DNA of 64,000 nucleotides from Chitinophagales bacterium. GTDB lineage: Bacteria; Bacteroidota; Bacteroidia; Chitinophagales; UBA2359. The stretch's first letter is position 1; every line of letters begins with the position of its first letter. The stretch lies in contig JAWKLZ010000001.1 in assembly GCA_041392475.1 (NCBI GenBank), positions 310,001-374,000 on the forward strand, given 5' to 3'. Positions 55,901-63,604 of this stretch are shown here, piece after piece. The position numbers and the translations under genes are program-made. A model generated the notes under the pieces. The model worked only from the letters and a program-made list of their open reading frames with translations. It ran no database searches and was not told where the DNA came from.

Positions 55901-58410
55901 AAGTTTACACCAGAACTAATCAAACTACCTGCTTCATTGAATACCTGCACGTCATCACGAGAAACAGTTTTTCTGGTATAACCATTGGGGATATCTATAA
56001 ATTTGTATTGATAGTTGTTTTCGATGATGTATTCAGGTTTGTCCTTGATATTACCAATGATCAAACCAGGATCACCTTGGAAGGTAAATTCTTCACTTGT
56101 AGCTTTCACCCCTTCATAGAAAGAAGCTGCAGGGGAAGCGATATAAATATTCTCCAATGTGTTTTTTATCAATTCACCAATCGGTTTTCCTTGATTGATT
56201 GGACTGCCATTGTTTCCTGTAAATTGACGGTACAATTCATGGGTATAAATATCCAAGGTGGAAGGGAAACCAAATGAAACTGTTGCCAAGAATCCGATAG
56301 CTCCTTTATTGTTGGACAGTACGTATGCTTCAGCCATTGAAGCATCACTATTGGTTGATTTGTGAATATCACCTACAAAGCAAGACCCAGAAATAACCAT
56401 TGGAAAACGTGGGGCAGGCTGGTTGTAGCCTGCAGGATTTGTCAATACATCTGTTTTCCAGATTTGCCCAGTAGAGTGCCCCATAAAGGTAAATATAGAT
56501 ACACCTTCTTCAATGAATGGGCGGGTATTGAAGCTTGAACTATAATTTTTAGCTGCTTGAATATCCAATACCTTACCTCCATAATAGGTGGCATCGTCAA
56601 AGAACTCCTTGTAATCATTTAAGAAACCTTCATATTCGACATATTGAGCAGAATTATCACCTGTGGCCATAAACAAAGCGTGTTTCCGCCACAGTCTATC
56701 TGCTCTAGTACAAGGTTCATTGGCTTCATATTGCTGAATTTTGTTGAAGTAGTTTCGCACATCTGTTGGTGTATTTGCGCTGAGCCGTCCGATACCTACT
56801 TGCACACTATATCCAAAGATATTGCGAACTCCCAACATGTTGTCTGAAGGTTGATGTCCATAAGTGGGAATCAAATTGGCCCTGAAAGTACTAGGTGTAG
56901 TAGTAATTCGATAGCTAATTGATTTTCCAATCATAAACACATGTTTCGGTTTTGTACTCCATTTATCTAGCGCATAATTGATAAAATGTCGAATTGCCAA
57001 AGGATGATTGGGGATTCCCCATGCAAATTGGTCATACAATTCTTCAATATCTGCCAATACAACCTTAAATCTACCGCCATTAGATTCGTCTCGATAATTA
57101 GCATAGGTTTTAACCCAATCCGTAGAACCTGTACGGAGCGAAGAATGACTAATCATAATGTAATTGCCTTGATTAGCAATACTTTGATAATTGGTGAATT
57201 TTTTTTCGGTTAAGCTATTGATTCTTCCAAGTGTACCATTGTCTGTACTGGAAATGAGTAGTCGTCGCTTCAAGTTTACATTCGTACCTGCCTGCAATCG
57301 AATTTTATAAATGCCACTCTGTACAGTTGGAATATAGCGTTTGTTGTTGGTCAAATCATATACTACTGGAGAAGACCCGCCTGTGAAATTTTTAATTTCG
57401 ATATAAGTATCCGCATTGTCATTTAGCGTAAAAGCAAAGCTTTTGGCAGGTATCAATGAACCACTACTATACTCCAAAAAGTCGAAGGCTCTTGGGTATG
57501 TGATTTTGGTATAAGCCACAGACTGCCAATCTTGGGAAGGAGTTGAGAAAATATCTCCAACCGATTCATAAACCACCGAGGTTCGAGGACTGGTAATATC
57601 GCTACTCAGGACTGTACTCGTGTAAGTAGGTGTGTCGTATCCTTCGTAAACATTGTCTATATAAGTCGTTCCATCAACTTTTATTCGAATGTGATGGTCT
57701 TTGAAGTTGAAAAAATCATTATTTTTACCTACCACCTTAGTTTCCAAGTTTGCAGGAGGCGCACCTGTACCCGTAAAAAGTGCAGGAGTGTTGATATTAA
57801 ATGTTTTATTAGTCTGACCTTGGATGATAGAACTTACAAAACCTTCCCCTTTTTCAAAGTCTGCATAGTTATAGTTTACACCTGCAATTCGGTCTGGCTC
57901 ACCTACATTGAATATATTTCTATGCAACAAGTTCTCACTATGCATAAAATACGGCTCTTTTGTAGGGGGATTGGTTAGGTTGTTCGAAACATTGGTAATC
58001 CGTTGTGAACTACCGCTACTTTGCCAAACCAAATAATAGGCAATTGAGTCAGTGAAAAGACTGGTTTCGTCAGTCAGTTGATAATCATCAAATAGAAACA
58101 TTTGAGTATCAAATTCACCATCGTTTTTTTCACCATAAAACTCTACATAATCGCTACTGGTCAGAGAGCCATTAGTACTCACATAAATAGGCACTTCTTT
58201 TCCTTTACAGTACAATTTGAACCCAGAACCACTTAGGTTCGCCAAACCTGACTGAGACAAAGTAGTAAATGGAATTCGGTATAAACCATCTTTGGCAATT
58301 CGTAGTTTATAGTAATTTTTAGAATAGTCAATCCACTCGTTGGAGTAGTTTTGTGCGAGCAAAACTGGCGCCAAGAGTGTTAACAATAAAGCTAGTAATA
58401 ACTTCCTCAT
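52933..58410 (-). CDS. Giant C25 (gingipain-type) cysteine peptidase with T9SS type B sorting domain, PorU2-like
   Basis: With the ATG at 58408-58410 the protein has 1825 residues and a signal peptide (1-20, ending LLAQ); the frame upstream of this is not signal-like. The N-terminal part (NEWIDYSKNYYKLRIAKDGLYRI) and the C25 peptidase domain (about 415-795) resemble T9SS sortase PorU and the longer PorU2 type. Catalytic His645 lies in FTFMGHSTGQ and Cys677 in VISGSCFVGD. A CARDB-like domain (about 830-935) and many PKD/Ig-like modules follow. The last 90 residues are a CHU_C/type B sorting domain (VITPNGDNFNDYW, IYNRWGQKVY, HGTYYYVIEL). It could be a sortase for type B cargo or itself a surface protease. 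Confidence 0.88.
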   Translation of the reverse strand: MRKLLLALLLTLLAPVLLAQNYSNEWIDYSKNYYKLRIAKDGLYRIPFTTLSQSGLANLSGSGFKLYCKGKEVPIYVSTNGSLTSSDYVEFYGEKNDGEFDTQMFLFDDYQLTDETSLFTDSIAYYLVWQSSGSSQRITNVSNNLTNPPTKEPYFMHSENLLHRNIFNVGEPDRIAGVNYNYADFEKGEGFVSSIIQGQTNKTFNINTPALFTGTGAPPANLETKVVGKNNDFFNFKDHHIRIKVDGTTYIDNVYEGYDTPTYTSTVLSSDITSPRTSVVYESVGDIFSTPSQDWQSVAYTKITYPRAFDFLEYSSGSLIPAKSFAFTLNDNADTYIEIKNFTGGSSPVVYDLTNNKRYIPTVQSGIYKIRLQAGTNVNLKRRLLISSTDNGTLGRINSLTEKKFTNYQSIANQGNYIMISHSSLRTGSTDWVKTYANYRDESNGGRFKVVLADIEELYDQFAWGIPNHPLAIRHFINYALDKWSTKPKHVFMIGKSISYRITTTPSTFRANLIPTYGHQPSDNMLGVRNIFGYSVQVGIGRLSANTPTDVRNYFNKIQQYEANEPCTRADRLWRKHALFMATGDNSAQYVEYEGFLNDYKEFFDDATYYGGKVLDIQAAKNYSSSFNTRPFIEEGVSIFTFMGHSTGQIWKTDVLTNPAGYNQPAPRFPMVISGSCFVGDIHKSTNSDASMAEAYVLSNNKGAIGFLATVSFGFPSTLDIYTHELYRQFTGNNGSPINQGKPIGELIKNTLENIYIASPAASFYEGVKATSEEFTFQGDPGLIIGNIKDKPEYIIENNYQYKFIDIPNGYTRKTVSRDDVQVFNEAGSLISSGVNLVEAEAGETLKFLVRSTNLGKAVTNNYSVKISRRVQGSTVATTLKDVSLPSAKYESIHELEIPYPAGTNQNTTYEYIVKVDANNALAEDCEDNNEVILRVRYAPDACNEVANQYANLSITNAQSTYCVTDPAIQLQANINGGSFKISQVGGPTYNVNIFQPSQLGGGQFIITYTITDAGTGCVFSTEESVTVVQPIAVIESVDITEVCVGDEIHIDAAATDGEYIWDFKGATFTGSNQNPTLSWNTPGDKFITLKVSENGCESTTITQLIKVYSQVPENFPIDCDASSTSITFSWNVEGAASFNISGNNVLVTQLSGNANSYTFENLQPEEEVTITVAAIPNGTCDEVQSTLMCKAACGGETPVLDIESSYCAQQTTVINAPIINGVPITNGTFNITLSNGNTTQVSNNLSTSVLLQGENTIVYEYTEEGCTYTSQEYAVTVTNPQVSITGNELICPGDAVTLSVPQTFSAYEWNIPNANGSQLQVSEGGMYSVIVTDANGCTAMDQFEVGMAVDPNGEIFTSSGTSLCDGDNMTLQAPFGYISYIWSNNASNSQTLVVSQPGDYFVNYEDSNGCFWRADITITGPQTPTFEANCNSGTYVIQAMGDYDAYLWEDGSTEPTLAVTSGGLYYVTVTDASDCTSVGLINVSDAPFEVMNVGLSTGEDNAICEGEEITLSITNSTATNVTWSFNGTTQSGNSITANQAGIYVASATIGGCTKTVEQAIVVDPTSQPTAAFTSQSNNICLGESITFSNASANASAYSWTFTNDLSGSILNSIDENPTLSFDEVGNYTVELVVDAACGTKQSTETVNAAFKVSDNPNVTISMPEMSFCAGTSVTLTAEGDGMEYTWDGGEATGTVSDEVKVQPTQTTTYMVTAVNEAGCSETTSITVDVEICNFDIPNVITPNGDNFNDYWHIPQVDAGNNSIYVEIYNRWGQKVYSAINYNNETVRWDGRNDGSDDLPHGTYYYVIELNDGTAPLTGNVTILR

Positions 58411-58685
58411 AACTAATAAAGGATTTTTTTGTAGAAAATTTATTATAAACATATAATGATAATAAGTAAACATTGAGATAGAAATAAACCATTCATTGTG
58501 TGGTAATTGCAAGAAATAAGAGAATTGCAATTACTCAATGAAAGTATTTTTCAAACGAAATAAAGGCTTATTAGGAGGATTAAATGGTAGATAGAATTTA
58601 GTGGGCATTTGTAGTAGTAGACGTAAAATCAAGTGCAAAAATACGTATTTATCTGTATTTGTGCGTCAGTTTTTTTACAATTTAT

Positions 58686-58837
58686 TGACATAATAATGTC
58701 ATGTGAAAATATTTTGATATATCGCTGACAGTTATTGATGAACTGAAATGTATGTAAAGCGGTTGTATCCGAACTATATTTGGTCATTTACTGACAGTTT
58801 GACCTATACCCTTTGTTCTTGACTGTCATTTTTGTCA
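58686..58837. promoter_or_regulatory. Cluster of TGACA/TGTCA motifs upstream of clpB
   Basis: TGACA occurs at 58686, 58726 and 58792 and TGTCA at 58697, 58824 and 58833: six copies in 152 bases, where fewer than one is expected by chance. CTGACAGTT is repeated exactly (58725-58733 and 58791-58799), and ACTGTCA at 58822-58828 is its inverse. TGACAT and ATGTCA at 58686-58701 form a 6-bp dyad. The cluster ends 134 bases before the clpB ATG. An operator array for a stress or other regulator is plausible; no known regulator site is claimed. Confidence 0.5.
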
Positions 58838-58923
58838 TATTCATAAAGATTTATCCAAAAGGCACATAAATTGATAGTCCAAATAGGCTAAGACTGTTTG
58901 AAGCTTACTCATCCTTCAAAAAA

Positions 58924-58931
58924 TACTTTTG
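58924..58931 (+). promoter_or_regulatory. Candidate -7 promoter element for clpB
   Basis: TACTTTTG fits TAnnTTTG, 40 bases before the clpB ATG. TTTG at 58897-58900 could be the upstream element, but the 23-base gap is slightly longer than the usual 19-21. Confidence 0.4.
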
Positions 58932-58971
58932 ATTTTAGCCTAAATTATTAAACTAATTAACACACAATAAA

Positions 58972-61602
58972 ATGAATTTCAATAATTTCACTATAAAATC
59001 GCAAGAAACCATTGCATCTGCTCAAGGAATTGCTTTCAATAAGAAACATCAATTGATAGAACCATTACATATGTTGAAGGCACTCATTGAAGTAGATGAA
59101 AATGTGATTCCTTATATCTTGAAAAAAACAGGGGTCAGCGTGAGTCGCTTATCCACCAACATAGAAGAGAAACTGGATAGTTTACCTACGGTCAAACACA
59201 GTACGCAGCAGTTTCCCTCACAGCAAATGACACAGGCTATTTTTCAAGCCCAATCCATAGCCAAAGAATACAAAGACGAATTTACATCCGTTGAACACCT
59301 TCTTCTTGGAATATTGGAAGTTAGTAGCGATGCCTCCAAAATTTTGAAAAGAGAGGGAGTCAATCAATCTGACTTGGAAAAGGCCATCAAGGAATTGAGA
59401 AAAGGTGAAACTGTAACCGATGCAAGCGCAGAATCTCGCTACAATGTGCTGGACAAATATGCCATCAACCTCAATGAACGGGCGCAAGCAGGGGCTTTGG
59501 ATCCTGTTATTGGACGGGACGAAGAAATTCGCCGAGTCTTACACATCCTATCTCGACGAACCAAAAACAACCCTATCTTGGTAGGTGAGCCAGGGGTGGG
59601 AAAGACTGCCATTGCAGAAGGTATCGCCCACCGAATCGTGAATGGCGATGTACCTGAAAACCTAAAAACCAAAACAATCTACACGATTGATTTGGGTGCG
59701 ATGATGGCAGGTTCTAAGTACCGAGGTGAATTTGAAGAACGATTGAAAGCTATCATTAATGAAGTAGCGAAAGCCGAAGGTCAAATCATTTTGTTCATTG
59801 ACGAAATTCACACCATTGTTGGTGCAGGTGCTACTGAAGGAGGAGCTTTGGATGCTGCGAATATTTTGAAGCCTGCTTTGGCAAGGGGTGATTTGCGGGC
59901 AATAGGTGCAACTACATTGAAGGAGTACCAAAAATATTTTGAAAAAGACAAGGCACTTGAAAGACGTTTCCAAAAAATCATTATTGACGAACCTACACTG
60001 CAAGATGCAATTTCCATTTTGCGAGGTTTGAAGGAACGTTATGAAACGCATCACAAAGTTATTATCAAAGACGAAGCGATTTTGAGTGCTGTGGAATTAT
60101 CGAATCGCTACATTACCGATCGTTTTTTGCCCGACAAAGCCATTGACCTTATTGATGAAGCGGCTGCAAAACTTAGATTGGAGATTGATTCTGTTCCAGA
60201 AGGTTTGGACGAAATTCGCCGAAAAATTCGTCAATTGGAGATTGAAAAAGAGGCGATTAAGCGAGAAGCAGATGCCACCAAAATGGAAGGTATTAACCGC
60301 AAATTGGTACGATTGGAGGAAGCTCACAAAGAATTCATGTCAGTTTGGAAAGGTGAAAAAGACTTGGTGGATGCGATTCAAACGGAGAAAAAAGCTATTG
60401 AGCAATATAAATTGGAGGCAGAGCAAGCTGAAAGACAAGGGAATTATGGGAGTGTGGCGGAACTTCGATATGGTAAAATCAAAGATGCAGAGGCAAATGT
60501 CGTAGAATTGGAAGAAAAACTGCACAATTTAGGAGAAACCCGAATCATCAAGGAAGAAGTTGATGCCGAAGACATTGCGAGTGTTGTGTCGAAATGGACG
60601 GGGATTCCTATTAGTAGAATGATGGAAACGGAGCGTCAAAAATTGTTGAGATTGGAGGAGGAACTAGCCAAAGAGGTGGTTGGACAACCTGAGGCGGTGC
60701 AAGCGGTTTCGGATGCAATTCGCAGAAGTCGGGCAGGACTACAAGATCCTCGCCGTCCAATTGGTTCGTTTGTCTTTATTGGTACTACTGGTATTGGCAA
60801 AACACAGCTGGCAAAGACTTTGGCGACTTTTTTGTTTGACAATGAGGACGCATTGACTCGGATTGATATGTCTGAGTTTCAGGAGGCCAATACGGTTTCT
60901 CGTTTGATTGGCGCACCTCCAGGTTATGCAGGATATGATGAAGGTGGACAACTCACAGAAGCAGTTCGCAACAAACCTTATTCGGTGATTCTATTGGATG
61001 AAATCGAAAAAGCACATCCCGATGTCTTTAATCTTTTGTTGCAAGTATTGGATGACGGGCGATTGTCGGATAGTAAAGGGCGTGTAGTTAACTTCAAAAA
61101 CACCATCATCATCATGACCTCCAATATGGGTTCGCAATTGATTATGGAACGTTTTGAAGGTACAGAAGAAGACAATTTGACAGAAACCTACACCAAAACC
61201 CGCAATGAGTTAATTGGTTTATTGGAAAAATCTCTTCGTCCAGAATTTCTCAACCGAATTGACGAAATCATCATGTTTAAGCCTCTTCGCAGACGTGATC
61301 TCTACAAAATCGTCAAAATTCAATTGAGGGAATTAGAAGTTCGACTCGAACGCCAAGAGCTGAAAATGGACATCACCACAGATGCCCTTTATTGGTTGGT
61401 GGACAATGGTTTTGATCTTCAATATGGCGCAAGACTTATCAAACGTTTGATTCAGCGTGAGATAGCAAATCCTATATCTAAAAAGATTTTGGAGGGCAAT
61501 GTGGGGCAAGATCGCACTATTTATATAGATGTGGTGGATGAACAGTTGGTGTTTTATACAAGGAATGAGGAAGAAGTAGATATTTCGGATTTGTTCAGTT
61601 GA
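58972..61602 (+). CDS. clpB: ATP-dependent disaggregase ClpB
   Basis: The 876-residue hexameric AAA+ disaggregase that, with DnaK, pulls proteins out of aggregates after heat or other stress. The N-terminal Clp repeat domain (about 1-150) is present. NBD1 has Walker A GEPGVGKT and Walker B IILFIDEIHT. The middle coiled coil (about 410-520, rich in Glu/Lys heptads) distinguishes ClpB from ClpA and ClpC. NBD2 has Walker A GTTGIGKT, Walker B VILLDEIEKAH and the GYVGYD-type pore loop read as PPGYAGYDEGG. Length is typical. Regulation is probably through the upstream motif cluster and promoter; there is no heptanucleotide array until just after the stop. Confidence 0.97.
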   Translation: MNFNNFTIKSQETIASAQGIAFNKKHQLIEPLHMLKALIEVDENVIPYILKKTGVSVSRLSTNIEEKLDSLPTVKHSTQQFPSQQMTQAIFQAQSIAKEYKDEFTSVEHLLLGILEVSSDASKILKREGVNQSDLEKAIKELRKGETVTDASAESRYNVLDKYAINLNERAQAGALDPVIGRDEEIRRVLHILSRRTKNNPILVGEPGVGKTAIAEGIAHRIVNGDVPENLKTKTIYTIDLGAMMAGSKYRGEFEERLKAIINEVAKAEGQIILFIDEIHTIVGAGATEGGALDAANILKPALARGDLRAIGATTLKEYQKYFEKDKALERRFQKIIIDEPTLQDAISILRGLKERYETHHKVIIKDEAILSAVELSNRYITDRFLPDKAIDLIDEAAAKLRLEIDSVPEGLDEIRRKIRQLEIEKEAIKREADATKMEGINRKLVRLEEAHKEFMSVWKGEKDLVDAIQTEKKAIEQYKLEAEQAERQGNYGSVAELRYGKIKDAEANVVELEEKLHNLGETRIIKEEVDAEDIASVVSKWTGIPISRMMETERQKLLRLEEELAKEVVGQPEAVQAVSDAIRRSRAGLQDPRRPIGSFVFIGTTGIGKTQLAKTLATFLFDNEDALTRIDMSEFQEANTVSRLIGAPPGYAGYDEGGQLTEAVRNKPYSVILLDEIEKAHPDVFNLLLQVLDDGRLSDSKGRVVNFKNTIIIMTSNMGSQLIMERFEGTEEDNLTETYTKTRNELIGLLEKSLRPEFLNRIDEIIMFKPLRRRDLYKIVKIQLRELEVRLERQELKMDITTDALYWLVDNGFDLQYGARLIKRLIQREIANPISKKILEGNVGQDRTIYIDVVDEQLVFYTRNEEEVDISDLFS

Positions 61603-61613
61603 GTTTTAGATGC

Positions 61614-61641
61614 AAGATGTAGGAAGTAAGACACAGGACGG
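61614..61641. repeat. Heptanucleotide repeat units after clpB
   Basis: Four in-phase 7-base units follow the clpB stop by 11 bases: AAGATGT at 61614, AGGAAGT at 61621, AAGACAC at 61628 and AGGACGG at 61635. They lie in the spacer between convergent genes (61603-61728) and belong to the same degenerate family as the arrays at 7188 and 47915. A short T-run follows, but no hairpin is evident. Confidence 0.5.
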
Positions 61642-61728
61642 TTTTTGGCAGTAAGCCTATTTCAACACATATTTTTTAACTGTAAACTTTTTTCAGGGCG
61701 GGCCATCTATTATATCTACACCCTACAT

Positions 61729-62484
61729 CTATCGCAAAGCGAAGTTCAATCCTGTTTGACCTGTCCAAACGTTTATCTGATTGAAGTAGCGTTGGTAAAT
61801 GCCGCCAACTGTCCAATAACCCACAATACGTCCTTTCTCAAAAATTTTTTGATTTACCCTCAAATTCAGTTCGAGGCGAGGAGTAGCACCAGTAGAATAA
61901 TCTTTGGCAATCCGAAATTCGGCGTTAGAGGTAATTGAAGCATCCTTGTTCCAGCGAATATCCAAACCAAAAAAGTGTTCGTTGTAAGTGCTTTTTCCAC
62001 CCGAATACTCGTGCATAAACCCTGTTCCCATTCTCAAAGTTGCCTCTTTTTCATTCACCACATTCAGTAAAAACTGTCCATCGAATGTTTGGTACAAACC
62101 ACCGCCTACTAAATTGAAGTAACGAAAATCGGCGGAAAATAAACCCCAATTTCCACGTAATCTCGGTGCAACAACGATGGTATTGCCACTCCCATAGCCA
62201 ATCGTGGGATGTACTTCAATAGAACTGATATTAGGCATTTCTTTTTCACGACTCAGTTGATAAGTATGGTATTGGAAGCCGAGCGAAAAAAAGTCAAAGG
62301 CAATATCAATAAAAAAGTTACCACCAGAACTACTTCCATTGCCATTGTTATCCCCATCACTATTGTTGCTATTACTTTCCGATGCGTCTTTAATGTCTTC
62401 AACTTGGGCATACAACTTTATACCACTTGCAGAAAGTATCAATAAAAAGAAGCCTATATGGAAGAGAAAGTGTTTATAGTTCAT
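61729..62484 (-). CDS. Predicted outer-membrane beta-barrel protein of unknown function
   Basis: A 251-residue exported protein with a signal peptide (about 1-26, ending KLYAQ). A low-complexity linker rich in Asn, Ser, Asp and Gly follows (about 36-55). From about 58 to the end there are alternating amphipathic strands with aromatic girdle residues (for example GNWGLFSADFRYFNLVGGG and YWTVGGIYQRYF), typical of a small beta-barrel. No family is recognised. It is convergent with clpB. Confidence 0.7.
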   Translation of the reverse strand: MNYKHFLFHIGFFLLILSASGIKLYAQVEDIKDASESNSNNSDGDNNGNGSSSGGNFFIDIAFDFFSLGFQYHTYQLSREKEMPNISSIEVHPTIGYGSGNTIVVAPRLRGNWGLFSADFRYFNLVGGGLYQTFDGQFLLNVVNEKEATLRMGTGFMHEYSGGKSTYNEHFFGLDIRWNKDASITSNAEFRIAKDYSTGATPRLELNLRVNQKIFEKGRIVGYWTVGGIYQRYFNQINVWTGQTGLNFALR

Positions 62485-62659
62485 ATTTGAATTATTTTTT
62501 GTTTCTTACTGCAAAGTAAAATAAAAATTACCACCCCATCAATTACATTTTTAACCATTTATTTCGTGAAAAGGTTATTTTTGAGTAATCTAAATACTAA
62601 TTGCTGAATCTTGCGGTTTAAAATTAAACAAACATTCCACTAATTATTTTTTAGTTTAT

Positions 62660-63604
62660 ATGCACCAAGAAAGTTGGATATATAGAGGTAAATTTAAAAG
62701 ACATTTACTGCAACTCTCACATGATTTCTCCAATGGCAATTTAGTCTTGACATTGGATGGATTCAAGTTGTCCGAAGAAGTCATACTTGAAAGTGAAGAC
62801 TTGAAAATATTCAGCTTTTTTATTGATGGTGAACTTTTTGAGATTAAAATAACAAGACAAAATAAGCAATTTGTATATGAATTTATTCCCCATGTCTATT
62901 CTACAAGTCATGTAGGAAAAACACGGAAAAAAGCTGCAAAATGGGAATTGCTTAGTGTCAATACAGGTATTACCATCATTGTAATTGCCTTACTATCTGC
63001 AATACTGTACTTTACTTTTTTTTCCAACGATGCAGCCCCCCCGCTCAGTTTAGGAGGTTTGACTGCTGTTGCAACTATCACCGAAATTAATGCGAACAAA
63101 GAACACTTATTGAAGACTGAAGATGGGAAAACAAAATCACTTAGAGGGAATATTCGATACAAATTCAAGGTCTTAGATGAATGGTATTATGGTGATGCTT
63201 ACCTCTACAAAAAAATGGACTTTTATTATCTTGCCAAAACAGGATTGCCTATTCAAACTGGTGATGAATTTATGGTTCTGTATAGCGAAAATAATCCCAA
63301 CAACAACCACATATTATTCGACCATCCGAGTGAACAAAAATTGGCACAATACCAGCTCATGGCAAGAGAGTCATGCCTAAAAAACCTACCTCCCAATATT
63401 CCTACTGACAAGGAATTGACTTATTGTGAATGTCTAAAAGCGTATCTTTTCCAACAATATGATTTGAAGGGATTGGCAAATATGATTCACCAAACAAAGA
63501 GTAAGACAGCCTTTGAAGACTTTAATGAGAAAACCTACCAAAAATTTATGAATGAAAGCCGTCAGCAAGAAATACAGAAAAACTGTTTAGACCAGTTGTT
63601 TTGA
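62660..63604 (+). CDS. Single-pass membrane protein of unknown function
   Basis: A 314-residue protein. Residues 1-90 form a soluble beta-rich domain, and one membrane helix lies at about 98-120 (TGITIIVIALLSAILYFTFF). The part after it (about 130-220) has an SH3-like or DUF3592-like feel: it includes VATITEINANKEHLLKTEDG, YKFKVLDEWYYGDA, and a GDEFMVLYSENNPNNN close that is common in DUF3592 proteins. The C-terminal 90 residues are charged and helical with four Cys, including a CEC pair. The DUF3592 resemblance is weak and by eye. Its last 18 bases overlap the convergent YihY gene. Confidence 0.65.
   Translation: MHQESWIYRGKFKRHLLQLSHDFSNGNLVLTLDGFKLSEEVILESEDLKIFSFFIDGELFEIKITRQNKQFVYEFIPHVYSTSHVGKTRKKAAKWELLSVNTGITIIVIALLSAILYFTFFSNDAAPPLSLGGLTAVATITEINANKEHLLKTEDGKTKSLRGNIRYKFKVLDEWYYGDAYLYKKMDFYYLAKTGLPIQTGDEFMVLYSENNPNNNHILFDHPSEQKLAQYQLMARESCLKNLPPNIPTDKELTYCECLKAYLFQQYDLKGLANMIHQTKSKTAFEDFNEKTYQKFMNESRQQEIQKNCLDQLF

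Larger units (their letters stand above)
58411..58971. other. Divergent regulatory region between the C25 peptidase and clpB
   Basis: No gene is seen in 561 bases. On the minus strand TATTTTTG (58636-58643) fits the -7 promoter element and could drive the C25 peptidase gene with a long leader. The clpB side holds a motif cluster and a promoter candidate, listed separately. The remainder is AT-rich with nothing I can support. Confidence 0.45.

Noticed and set aside
61645..61938. A 97-codon plus-strand ORF at the end of the clpB spacer
   Set aside because: Most of it lies opposite the C-terminal beta-strands of the minus-strand barrel gene and it has no recognisable domain.
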